A stretch of DNA of 44,456 nucleotides. Origin: Basidiobolus meristosporus CBS 931.73. Its lineage: Eukaryota; Basidiobolomycota; Basidiobolomycetes; Basidiobolales; Basidiobolaceae. Both the position numbers and the translations under genes were made by a program. The stretch lies in NCBI GenBank assembly GCA_002104905.1, contig MCFE01000694.1, positions 1 through 44,456 on the forward strand, read 5' to 3'. Below are positions 31,286 to 40,877 of the stretch, piece by piece (position 1 is the stretch's first letter; every line of letters starts with the position of its first letter). The notes below the pieces were generated by a model. The model saw nothing but the letters and a program-made list of their open reading frames with translations. It was not told the DNA's origin and ran no database searches.

Positions 31286-32548
31286 CTAAATATCATATCA
31301 ATTTTATTTAATTCAGTTTAATAAACCAGAGTAGTAATGCAACTTTCTAGCACTTTGGTTGGCCAAAAAGCTTGACTGGCTTATTCTCAAGTTTTGTCAT
31401 ATTTCGTGAAAGTTTCTTTATAGTGCAGTGATTACATACCCAGGAGTTCACAATAGTGTACCTGTATGGTCAATCTATGAATTGCCGAAATTCAAGAAAT
31501 ATTGCTGACATTACCAACATGCTAGAGTGAATAGAGAGTGGCGAGTATTCATTTGATCAGGAGATGGCTACAAAAGAGCTCACACAGTAGTCATACTGTT
31601 TGAAGACTCCACTGGGCTCCCCAACAGTTGTGGAACTAGCAATTAAGCCTGTTCAAGCCAACAAAATCCGGGAAGTTTCCAGGATGCATCTGAGCAAAGT
31701 TTGGCAGAGTAGCCTCAACATGCACACCCCATTTCTCAAAGATTTGCTCATTGATAGCGCTTTAATTGTGAGTGAAACTGATCCCAAGGAATCACAATTT
31801 ATAATACTTTCAGTACTACTCAGTCTTTTGTTTTCACTTAATGAGCTGTAACCTGTTGATTACAACATTTGAAAGAGCGCTAAATGTCAGTTAGATTACT
31901 AAGAGACTTTTGGTCTCTTGGCTGGCTTCTTTATCTCCGAAGGCACCTTTTGAGGCTTAGTTTATTGCATTGAAATCAAGATTTTACCAACGTGGTGACT
32001 TTCCTTCCTCCCCTTGCAAACTTTTAAGTGCCATGGGGAAGTCAGGATTATATATGCAGTGCCCACCCTCAATGTGCACCAGAGTAGTGTAATACCAACA
32101 CTATTCAGAAATAGGCAGCCTACAGCTACACAGGCTTTGATGTCAAGTATCAAGCAGGCCTAAATTTCAAATCAGATGGTAGGCCCGAAGCCTAGATTAT
32201 GCGAAGCAGGAGGGAGTGGAACACTCTTGGGGTAGTTCTTTGTCTCACCAAGTCCTGGAGCAGCCCACACTATATGCAAGATACATGATTCTGGTGGCAG
32301 AGGAGCAATCCGAAAAAGATTGCCCTGAACAAAATATTCAGTTGAGCCTGGCAACTAAACCAATGAATCAGCCTAAACAGAATATGATGGCTTGTGCAGT
32401 ATCACCGCACCAAGTAAACCAGTGTTTTTTGCTCAGGAGTCCTACTTCCACATCCTATTATCCCACAGTAGAGTCATCATCAGCAATTTGGAAGAATGTT
32501 ATAATATGGTCCACAGATCCAGAAAATGCTCACAAAGGTCCCAAGGGC
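31286..32548. other. Gene-free region, probable old repeat DNA
   Basis: 1.26 kb between the UNC93-like stop and an LTR fragment. Frames at 31600-31851 and 32216-32596 (plus) have no domains; their composition and position next to an LTR remnant suggest decayed transposon DNA. A small hairpin (AAGAGAC / GTCTCTT, near 31900) is the only structure seen. Confidence 0.4.
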
Positions 32549-32645
32549 TGTTGTGAGAGTCAAGGGGATATTGGCAGTAATTGGGAGACCAAGTAAATTA
32601 TGAAGTTGTTACTTTATGATTTATAGAGTCTCCAAGTATTAATAA
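32549..32645 (-). repeat. Degenerate Copia LTR fragment
   Basis: Starts TGTTGTGAGAGTC, one base from the TGTTGTAAGAGTC terminus of the minus-orientation LTRs at 40357 and 40878. It can be followed through GGGGATATTGG, GGGAGACCAAGTA and TTATGATTTAT before similarity fades. It is an old 5'-anchored remnant of the same family. Confidence 0.7.
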
Positions 32646-32706
32646 GTGCACATTCATGTTAGGAATTTTGCTTGCAAGTCCCTAATTGCAATATTTTATT
32701 TGAGAA

Positions 32707-33026
32707 TCAAACGCAAGGACACTTAAGAGACATTGCAGCTTCAGGGAACCTGCTATACCCGGCTTTATCAACGATGTAGGAGTTACCGCCACACTTGGCC
32801 TCAGAATAAATAGTGCACTTGTGAGATCCCACCGAATATCCCGAGATGAATAGACCGCCGGTTAAGGTGATATAGGCGTTACCACTGCTGACACTAATAC
32901 ACTTGGCTTTTCCTGTCGACTTGCAAACGAACATGCTACTTCCGCTTTCCAAGGAGGACACCATGCGTTGCACTGAGTAGTAATGGTGAGCATTGTGGTG
33001 CTGAACAGAATGATGTCAAGCTTCAT
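32707..33026 (-). CDS. Small secreted six-cysteine protein, frame-offset signal peptide
   Basis: The ATG at 33026 opens a classic signal peptide (MKLDIILFSTTMLTITTQ, then CNA). The mature part continues one base out of frame: about 88 residues with six cysteines in the patterns 'VCKSTGKAKC', 'HKCTIYSEAKCGG' and 'LKCPC', rich in Ser, Gly and Tyr, ending at 32707. The 'C-TIYSEAKCGGNSYIV' strand pattern recalls beta/gamma-crystallin-like secreted proteins, but this is tentative. A TATA box lies about 50 bp upstream. A one-base indel (assembly or real) between signal and mature parts is the simplest explanation, because no intron of credible length fits. Confidence 0.6.
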
Positions 33027-33074
33027 AGTAACTATTTCGTGGGGAACTTGTCAGCACCTGTACTTTCAACGGTG

Positions 33075-33082
33075 CTTATATA
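33075..33082 (-). promoter_or_regulatory. TATA box of the secreted-protein gene
   Basis: TATATAAG on the minus strand, 49-56 bp before the ATG at 33026. Its presence supports transcription starting just upstream of the signal-peptide frame. Confidence 0.6.
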
Positions 33083-33764
33083 GTTTGCCTGTGTGGACCA
33101 GAGTCAGGTGAAAGCTGTTGGAAGTGGATGTTATCATAATAGCATGACCGTTTGTAGAGAAATGATGTACTAATAGAATTTTCTGTTTAAGCTTTGACAA
33201 ACAAGATGATCTTGCTGAATATGGTGCCATCTAGGTACTTCAGCCAGATGCATTTACCTCGTTCATCTTTGTATTACTACAGGAAGCACTAGACTTTACA
33301 ATCTCACGCATGTGCGATGATTTTTCAATCTAGTGTTAGGCTTGCTTCCTGTCCCCATCTATACTGCACTTGCGTACCCAATGTAAGTGACATAACATAG
33401 TGGAGGTAGGGCCAATGTCAGTAGCATATATTTATCTCGAACTGGTTCATAATATTCTTGCATAGCAATATATGAAGTGGTTTCTGTCATTGCATCTAAG
33501 ATCTGGAATCATGCAGAAGCGCGATGATCCAGGGCATTCAGCAGTCATATGAGGTCATCTACTGGTCACCTTCTAATGGAAGCACTCCTAGCTAGGTCGT
33601 ACTCGAGGGTTGTAGGCAAAGATTGATATGTTTGTGATTCAGCCAAGTAACCATAGCTTCGCTCCAAACATATTAATAGATAGGATTCTTTCCTCCAATA
33701 GCCACACGTAATATGAGATATGATGTTCCAATAGCCAACCAACCTTCGTTGTCAGAAATGGACG
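33083..33764. other. Divergent intergenic region
   Basis: 682 bp between the secreted-protein gene (minus) and the next plus-strand gene. AT-rich; no repeat, RNA gene or frame worth naming. Confidence 0.45.
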
Positions 33765-34279
33765 ATGAGCCTTAATCAAGTTGTCGCAACTACGATGACC
33801 GTATCAGGTGAAGCTTATTTCAACCTAACCTTCATCGAATCTCCAGAAGACATCCTTTTTCACGTGATTGACGACGTTGTGTACAATGCACAAGTCTCGA
33901 TTGACCTCAATCTAGGGAGTGAACAGCCACTCCCCGTATCTGTTCCTCCCAATCCGTTGAATCCAGTTGCGTTGGGTAAGGTGAGAGCCAAACTGGCCGA
34001 TTACTTATCGCATGAGACGACCGACTATAGGGTCAAAGGTATGGTGATGTGCGTACAGATGCACGGGGATGGCGGCTTCACCGGTCAGGAATCACTCTCA
34101 ATGATAACACAAGTTATTTAATACACCTCGGGCATTACTTTTGAAGGCTTACCTTATATTATTGGAACTCCTCTTTTCATTTGAAATACATAATATGTGA
34201 TGGCTTGAAGGTATTCCAAGTGGAGCATACGTTGTCAGCCTTATCGGTTGGTTACTACAATTTCAATGACGACGCGTAA
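33765..34279 (+). CDS. Unrecognised protein of about 138 residues
   Basis: Exon 1 (33765-34112) encodes 116 residues of strand-rich, mildly acidic sequence ('SGEAYFNLTFIESPEDILFH', 'NAQVSIDLNLGSEQPLPVSV', 'KVRAKLADYLSHET'). A probable 98-nt intron (34113-34210, GTTATT...GAAG, weak donor) leads to a short second exon with 'VFQVEHTLSALSVGYYNF' ending at 34279; without splicing the protein stops at 34121. There is no signal peptide or membrane helix. The alternation of hydrophobic residues suggests a beta-sandwich, possibly lectin-like, but I do not recognise a family. Its neighbour HSP31 is on the same strand. Confidence 0.55.
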
Positions 34280-34635
34280 GTTTAGTTTGATGATGCTGAG
34301 TACAACGGTCAATGTTGAATTTAGAGAAATCATCCCTTGTTTGAAAGTGGAGATATTGGCTATTCAACCCGAAATTTGTGCGTGTCGAGGAAATAACTTA
34401 ATATGGTTAGCACAAAAGAGTCGTAGCAACCATATTCTCACATCTGTGTAATCACCACTTATCCTTACTGCCACTCGCTATTTATGCCATTTGTCAGCAT
34501 GCGTTCAGAGCAACTCCAGCTCTAACCATAAATGGATTGATCACTCGATTGCCAAATTGGGTTACGTGTCAGAAGAAAAACTTAGGAATTAGCCAGAAAT
34601 TTCCAAGCATTTGTCATCCAACTCCAAGAACTCAG

Positions 34636-34642
34636 TATAAAA
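34636..34642 (+). promoter_or_regulatory. TATA box of HSP31-like gene
   Basis: TATAAAA 44-50 bp before the ATG at 34686, as expected for a stress-inducible fungal gene. The preceding 34280-34635 shows no gene. Confidence 0.55.
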
Positions 34643-34685
34643 CGCGACACAATGGGCTAAAGTTGGTATTCAGTACAACACAATA

Positions 34686-35414
34686 ATGCCAGCCGATCTT
34701 CCACGCAGAGCACTGCTTGCCATCACCAGCTATAACGAGCCCTTCTACGCCAATGGCAGCAAGACTGGACTCTTCTATACGGAAGCGCTGCACCCATTCG
34801 AAGCACTTGTCGAGGCCGGGTTCGAGGTCGACTTCGCCTCCGAGACTGGCACTTACGGAGTGGATGAGCACTCCTTGTCGAAGGACTTTCTCTCCGAGGA
34901 TGATCAAAAAGTGCTAGACGACCCAGAGCATCCTTTCAATATCAAACTGAACTCACAGCTTCGTAAGGCGTCGGACCTCAACCCTGCCGACTATGGCCTA
35001 TTCTTTGCTTCTGCCGGGCACGCAACCTTGTGGGACTACCCTACGGCTCGTGGCCTGCAGCATATTGCCGAGGACATATATAAGCGTGGAGGTGTTGTTT
35101 CAGCTGTATGCCATGGGCCAGCCATTCTCCCTGGTATCATTGACAGCACCACAGGTAAATCCATCATCGCTGGCAAGAAGGTCACGGGGTTCACCACCGA
35201 GGGTGAGGTGATGTTGAGCCTGCTTGACATTATCAAATCAGCTAATGTGGCTACGATCGAAGAAGGTGCGGCCGCCGTTGGGGCCGAGTATGTGGCACCT
35301 CCTACTCCATTTGCCGATTTTACGCAAACTGATGGCCGAGTTGTCACTGGAGCTAACCCGGCAAGCGCAAGATCCACCGCCGAGGATGCCATCAAGGTGT
35401 TCTCGAGCCTCTAA
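34686..35414 (+). CDS. HSP31: DJ-1/PfpI family protein, Hsp31 type (glutathione-independent glyoxalase III)
   Basis: Converts methylglyoxal to D-lactate without cofactor and acts as a stress chaperone or deglycase in yeast relatives. A single exon of 242 residues. Visible are 'ITSYNEPFY' with the conserved Glu18, 'EALHPFEALVEAGFEVDFAS', the nucleophile elbow 'GGVVSAVCHGPAILPGI' with Cys142-His143, and 'KVTGFTTEGEV' supplying the acidic residue near 172-174. It ends with 'GRVVTGANPASARSTAEDA'. Length and residue positions agree closely with yeast Hsp31 (237 residues, Cys138-His139-Glu170). Intact and probably functional. Confidence 0.95.
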   Translation: MPADLPRRALLAITSYNEPFYANGSKTGLFYTEALHPFEALVEAGFEVDFASETGTYGVDEHSLSKDFLSEDDQKVLDDPEHPFNIKLNSQLRKASDLNPADYGLFFASAGHATLWDYPTARGLQHIAEDIYKRGGVVSAVCHGPAILPGIIDSTTGKSIIAGKKVTGFTTEGEVMLSLLDIIKSANVATIEEGAAAVGAEYVAPPTPFADFTQTDGRVVTGANPASARSTAEDAIKVFSSL

Positions 35415-35637
35415 AGGGCTATATTTGTGTATAAATAATAAGTAGATAGACATTCAATAAATTCTTGTTCTTGTTCAGTATCAATTCTAACTCGCAACAC
35501 TGCACTACCTTGGAACTTCAACCGTGGTGAGCAATTCCTTGCATCTGATAATGGTATAACTGTTGAATGCCTTAGAGTACCAAAAAGAAATAGTGGATTA
35601 CACCTCTGACTTCCTGTCGCAGAATTGTACTTGTTTA

Positions 35638-35969
35638 TGTTGTAAAAATTCGTAATTCCACCTAAATATTCACCTCACTTAGTCACTTAGATCATCACCT
35701 TCAAATCCTAGAGAATACTGACCAAATTCCTTGTTGGGATTTACTTAGAATATTTACCCAGAACATGAAAATTTGATAAGTTGTCCAAACAGCCCCAAAC
35801 TCTGCACACATGTTCTTGGGACCTTCCTTAACCTATTCTACGTGTTTGTAATGCCAAGACCAGGTAAAAGTATAAATACTACTTTTACATTCAATAAATC
35901 ATTAAGTGAAAACCACATAATCTACTTGTTCTCCCAATCACTTCCAATATCTCCAAGACTCTTACAACA
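35638..35969 (+). repeat. 5' LTR (332 bp)
   Basis: Bounded by TGTTGTAA and TTACAACA. It carries a TATA box (TATAAATA near 35871) and AATAAA (35893-35898), the expected start and polyadenylation signals. It is shorter than the 3' LTR by a 16-bp deletion near 35750. Confidence 0.95.
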
Positions 35970-35988
35970 GGTTATGAGCCCCGAGCTG
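35970..35988 (+). other. Primer-binding site complementary to the initiator tRNA-Met anticodon region
   Basis: The sequence immediately after the LTR, GGTTATGAGCCC, is the reverse complement of GGGCTCATAACC, the anticodon stem-loop core of eukaryotic initiator tRNA-Met (anticodon CAU). Copia of Drosophila and yeast Ty5 are known to prime from such an internal site using a cleaved half-tRNA; the same is inferred here. Bases beyond the first 12 cannot be checked without this species' tRNA. Confidence 0.75.
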
Positions 35989-38265
35989 TCACTCTCTGCA
36001 ATGTCTACTACTGCTATTACTGGAATTTTTCCCTCTGCTGAAAAGTTGGATGGATCTAACTACCAAGTGTGGAAGGGGAAGATGAAGATGCTGCTACAAG
36101 AAAGAGGCCTTTGGGATATTGTCATGGGAGAAGAATGCCCTCCTAAAAACATGGGAGAGGAAGCCTTAAAGTACCAGAAGAAAGAACAAAGTGCCTTTAA
36201 CTGCATTTGCCTTAATGTCAAGGACAAATTGCTAATTCAATGCTCAAGACCAAAAACGGCAAAGAATGCCTGGAAGGCATTAGAAGACACCTACCAGTCA
36301 TGTTCAGCTGCCAAGAAAATGTATCTGAGAAGAAAGTTCTTTACTACAAAGATGCTGCCAGGAGAAGCAATGAAAAATCTAATTAACAGAATTACCCTGC
36401 TGGTAGATGAGATGGAATCTGTGGGCCTACCAACTACTGATGAGGATGTGATAGTTACCATCCTGAATAGCCTGACAGACGAGTTTCAGGGCCTTGTATC
36501 AGCCCTAGAGTCCAGAACTGAAGATTTGACCTTAAATTATGTATATGGAAGGCTCCTGGATGAAGAATTAAGAAAATCAAGCGCCAATAAGAAGGAAGAA
36601 GAAAATGCTTTAATAAGCAATGATAACCAGCAAAGGAGGTACTCAAGACCCTACAAAGGCAACAGCAACCTATTTTGCAACTACTGCAAAAGGAAAGGAC
36701 ACACATCAGACCAGTGTCTCAAAAAGAGAGATTATCAGCAAAAGAAGCCTGAATATGGAAATGCTGCAACAACTGAAGATAGACTATTCATATCTGCACT
36801 AAATATGACCACAAACAAGGATTCTCAGATGTGGTATATTGACTCTGGAGCATCTCAACACTTTACACACCAAAAAGAACTTTTTACCCAATATCAAGAA
36901 ATTCCAATTAAGAAGGTTTTCATGGGTGACAATAGAACACTTGATGCAGTGGGAGAAGGAACTATCCAAGTAAACCTTAGAAGCAGTGAAGGAAGCCATA
37001 CACTGACCTTTAAAGAAGTACTCTATGTACCAGAAATAGCCAAGAACCTACTCTCTGTAAGCAAGGCCACAGCAGAAGGACTCAGTTTCAGTTTTGACAA
37101 TTCTGGATGCAGGATCACTGATCAAAATGGTGCTCATATTGCTTTGGGCATCAGAGATCAGAATCTATACAAGTTGACTTATATTCCATCATATCTGGAA
37201 GCCAATATAAGTAACTTAAATGAAGAAACACCAATGCTTTGGCACAGGAGATTTGGACACATCAATTTTGATTATTTGCGCAAAATGATCAAAGATCAGC
37301 TAATTTCTGGAGTGAAAATTGATCCCCCAGCTAATTTGGAGCACTGTGAAGCCTGCATATATGGGAAACAAGCCAGACAACCGTTCAAGAGCTCTGGGTT
37401 AATCAAAACTAAGAAAAAATTAGATCTAATTCACTCAGATCTGTGTGGACCTATGCAAAATTTATCCTTAGGCGGAATGAAGTATTTAATCACTTTTATT
37501 GATGATCATACAAGATACACATGGGTCTACTTCATGGAGAGAAAGGAAGAAGCTCTGTCTAAGTTCAGGGAGTTTAAAGCCATGGTGGAGAGAGAAACTG
37601 GTGAAAAAATCAAGAAAATACGCTCTGACAATGGTGGAGTATATACCTCAAAACTCTTCATCCACTTCTGCAAAATTCATGGGATAAAGCAAGAGACTAC
37701 TGTACCATACTCCCCACAGCAAAATGGAGTAGCACAACAAGCTAACAGATCAATAATTGATATGGCAAGATCTATGATCCATGATCAAAAATTATCCTAT
37801 GATTTTTGGGCGGAATCAGTTGCCACTGCTGTATACCTTAAAAATAGGAGTTATAACAGAATACTTTGTGATTCTACTCCATTTGAAGCATGGTATGGAT
37901 ACAGACCAAGTGCAGAACATCTAAGAATATTTGGGTGTACAGCATATGCCAAAAAACTGGCCGGAAATCAGTCAAAATTTGAGCCAAAAAGTGTAAAATG
38001 CATATTTTTGGGCTACTGCAATGTGAGTAGGGCATACAGACTCTACAATACCAAAGCAAAGAAGCTGATCAAGTCCAGGGATGTGTTGTTTGATGAAAAT
38101 TCAAAATTTTCACAAAAAATGACATCAGATGATGACAAAAATTTGATCTCAAGTCCACCAATTGTCAGGATTGAATCAGAGCAAAACAATGAAAATTTTT
38201 CACTCCAGAGGACTCTACAACCATGGTTCAGCCAGAATCAGTGCCCAGGAATATCCCAGAAGTGA
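35974..38265 (+). pseudogene. Copia gag-pol, 5' part: Gag, protease, integrase (damaged)
   Basis: Open from the ATG at 35974 (inside the primer-binding site) or 36001, the start that best fits Copia Gag ('KLDGSNYQVWKGKM' follows). The Gag (UBN2-type) ends in a zinc knuckle CNYCKRKGHTSDQC. The protease site is 'WYIDSGASQHFT'. Integrase has the HHCC finger ('HRRFGHINF' to 'CEACIYGK') and the core Asp residues in 'HSDLCGP' and 'RSDNGG'. The third catalytic residue is changed: 'NGVAQQANR' where the second copy has NGVAEQANR. The frame is lost near 38195, where a T5 run replaces the T6 of the other copy, and the ORF ends at 38265 with unrelated residues. Confidence 0.93.
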
Positions 38266-39944
38266 TCATTCCAGTATCAAATGCCCGGAGATCCAATTGG
38301 ACAAGAAATAGCCCAAATTACTATATCAATGAGGGTACAAACTTAGCCTATGCCTATTCAGTCCATGTTGGTGAACCCCAGACTGTAAAAGAGGCCCTAA
38401 ATAGCCCTCAGACAAAGTTTTGGAGATCTGCAATGACTGAGGAATATCAGGCACTGATGGAAAATCAAACTTGGGACTTAGTCAAATTACCAATCAACCA
38501 AAAATCAATTGGATGCAGATGGGTCTTCAAGACAAAATACAAGGCTGATGGTACAATTGAAAGATACAAAGCAAGACTTGTAGCCAAAGGATACTCTCAA
38601 ACAAAAGGACTTGATTATACTGAGACCTTTGCACCGGTAGCCAAGTTTAATTCCATCAGATTAATTTTGGCTATTGCAGCCAAATATAAGTTGTTTATTC
38701 ATCAAATGGATGTAAAAACTGCATTTTTGAATGGAGAACTTGATGAGGATGTGTATATGGACCAGCCTGATGGGTTTGTTGACCAAAATAACCCCCATTT
38801 GGTCTGTAAGCTTAAAAAGTCACTATATGGTCTCAAACAATCACCGAGAGCCTGGAATTGCAAGATAGATTCTTACTTGGAATCTTTCAGTTTCATAAGA
38901 AGTAATGCTGACTATAGTATATACTATAAGCCAGATAGAGCAAATCCAGTTCTATTAGCTCTATATGTGGATGATCTTATTATAGCCGCCAATAACCTAG
39001 AAACATTGGAAGAGACTAAATCCAGCCTATCTAAGGAGTTCAAGATGTCCAGTCTAGGAGAACTGAGTTACTACTTAGGGATTAAGTTCTCCATAGACAG
39101 AAGTACCCAGACTATTACCCTAAGCCAATCCAAGTATATTCAAGATATACTAAAGAAGTACAAAATGGAAGACTGTAAACCGGCAGCCACCCCAATGGAG
39201 ACAAACCTTAACTTGGTCAAAACTCAACCAAATCAAGAGAGCTTGGTGCCATCTGAAAGCCCTGACTTTCCTTATCAATCTATGGTCGGCAGTCTGATGT
39301 ATATCATGCTTGGAACATGTCCAGATATCTCATATTCAGTGGGAGTTGTCAGCCAACATAATCAGAATTATGGATCTGATCATATTGCAGCAGTTAAGCG
39401 GATTTTTAGATACCTAAAAGGAACTGCTGATATCTGCTTAAGATACACTTATAAGGATTCAGAACAGGATCTTGTGGGATACTCTGATGCTGATTGGGGA
39501 CGAAATTTGGAAGACAGAAGATCCACCACAGGATACACCTTTCTTTACTGTAAAGGAGCAATTTCATGGAATTCAAGAAAGCAACCAACCGTAGCACTTT
39601 CTACTACAGAGGCAGAGTATATGGCAGCCTGTGAAGCTACAAAAGAAGCAATGTGGTTAAGAAAGCTCCTTACAGATTTAGGCCTATGTCAAAAAACGCC
39701 TATTACATTATTTCAAGATAATCAAGGATGTATACAATTAGGTAGAAATCCAACTTTTCATGCTAGAACCAAGCACATAGATATTAGACATCATTTCATA
39801 CGTGAAGCTATAGAGAATAACTTAGTTAGCTTAATTTACTGTCCTACAGATGAAATGATTGCAGACATATTTACTAAACCAATAGCTAGAGACAAGTTTG
39901 AATATCTTAGGTCAAAACTAGGATTAGTCAGTATGAACATTTAG
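38223..39944 (+). pseudogene. Copia gag-pol, 3' part: reverse transcriptase and RNase H (frame-shifted)
   Basis: Continues the polyprotein in another frame. The RT begins with 'SIGCRWVFKTKYKADG', includes 'HQMDVKTAFLNGELDEDVYM', the catalytic 'LYVDDLIIAANN' and 'GELSYYLGI'. RNase H has 'GYSDADWGRNLEDRRSTTGY', 'LSTTEAEYMAACEA' and 'RTKHIDIRHHFI', ending in '...GLVSMNI' just before the polypurine tract. No internal stop. It would need the upstream frame for translation. Confidence 0.93.
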
Positions 39945-39955
39945 CTGAGTGGGAG

Positions 39956-40303
39956 TGTTGTAAAAATTTGTAATTCCACCTAAATATTCACCTAACTTAG
40001 TCACTTAGATCATCACCTTCAAATCCTAGAGAATACTGACCAAATTCCTTGTTGGGATTTACTTAGAATATTATCACCAAATACCAGGTACCCAGAACAT
40101 GAAAATTCTCAAAGTTGTCCAAACAGCCCCAAACTTTGCACACATGTTCTTGGGACCTTCCTTAACCTATTCTACGTGTTTGTAATGCCAAGACCAGGTA
40201 AAAGTATAAATACTACTTTTACATTCAATAAATCATGAAGTGAAAACCACATAATCTACTTGTTCTCCCAATCACTTCCAATATCTCCAAGACTCTTACA
40301 ACA
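39956..40303 (+). repeat. 3' LTR (348 bp)
   Basis: TGTTGTAA to TTACAACA, full length, followed by the second copy of the GTTTA target duplication (40304-40308). It serves as the reference LTR for the decayed copies elsewhere in the window. Confidence 0.95.
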
Positions 40304-40356
40304 GTTTATTTACTCCGGTGAGGGTCAAAATAATAATATGTACTGTGGCAACAGAG

Positions 40357-40479
40357 TGTTGTAAGAGTCTTGGAGATATGGAAGTGATTGGGAGAACAAG
40401 TAGACTATGTGGTTATCACTTAATGATTTATCTAATGTAAAAGTAGCATTTGTAGTTGGAATTACAAATTTTCACAACA
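40357..40479 (-). repeat. LTR with large internal deletion
   Basis: Both termini of the LTR are present (TGTTGTAA and CACAACA) but only 123 bp lie between them, the middle being deleted after the AAAAGTAGCATTT segment. It abuts the next LTR piece directly. Confidence 0.8.
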
Positions 40480-40754
40480 GTTTTCACTTAATGATTTATT
40501 GAATGTAAAAGTAGTATTTATACTTTTACCTGGTCTTGGCATAACAAACGCGTAGAATAGGTTTAGAAAGGTCCCAAGATCATGTGTGCAAAGTTTGGGG
40601 CAGTTTGGACAACTTATCAAATTTCATGTTCTGGGTAAATATTCTAAGTAAATCCCAACAAGGAATTTAGTCAGTATTCTCTAAGGTTTGAAGGTCATGA
40701 TCTAAGTGACTAAGTTAGGTGAATATGCAGGTGGAATTCCAAATTTTTACTACA
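40480..40754 (-). repeat. Truncated minus-strand LTR of an older Copia element
   Basis: Matches the LTR from its TTTTCACTTAATG segment to a mutated ACTACA end, missing the first ~75 bp. It is followed by the polypurine-tract complement CTCCCACTC and pol end, so it is the 3' LTR of an element on the minus strand. Confidence 0.85.
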
Positions 40755-40877
40755 CTCCCACTCAGCTAAATGTTCATACTGACTAGTCCTAATTTTGACC
40801 TAGGAAATTCAAACTTGTCTCTAGTTAATAGTTTGGTGAATATGTCTGCAATCATTTCATCTGTAGGACAGTAATCT
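40755..40877 (-). mobile_element. Pol 3' end of the older minus-strand Copia element
   Basis: Encodes (minus strand) the last residues of RNase H, 'CPTDEMIADIFTKLLTRDKF' and '...LVSMNI', then is cut off by the LTR starting at 40878. It is interpreted as the remnant of an element into which the next one inserted. Confidence 0.8.

Larger units (their letters stand above)
35638..40303 (+). mobile_element. Full-length Ty1/Copia retrotransposon with target duplication
   Basis: A complete element: 5' LTR (35638-35969), primer-binding site, gag-pol in the Copia order Gag-protease-integrase-RT-RNase H, polypurine tract GAGTGGGAG (39947-39955) and 3' LTR (39956-40303). It is flanked by a 5-bp target duplication GTTTA at 35633-35637 and 40304-40308, proving insertion as one unit. 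The two LTRs differ (a 16-bp deletion and scattered substitutions in the 5' LTR), so insertion is not recent. The gag-pol frame is broken once and the integrase has lost a catalytic residue, so this copy is not autonomous. Confidence 0.97.

Noticed and set aside
32216-32596. 126-codon plus-strand frame
   Set aside because: Runs into an LTR remnant and has no recognisable domain; probably decayed repeat DNA.
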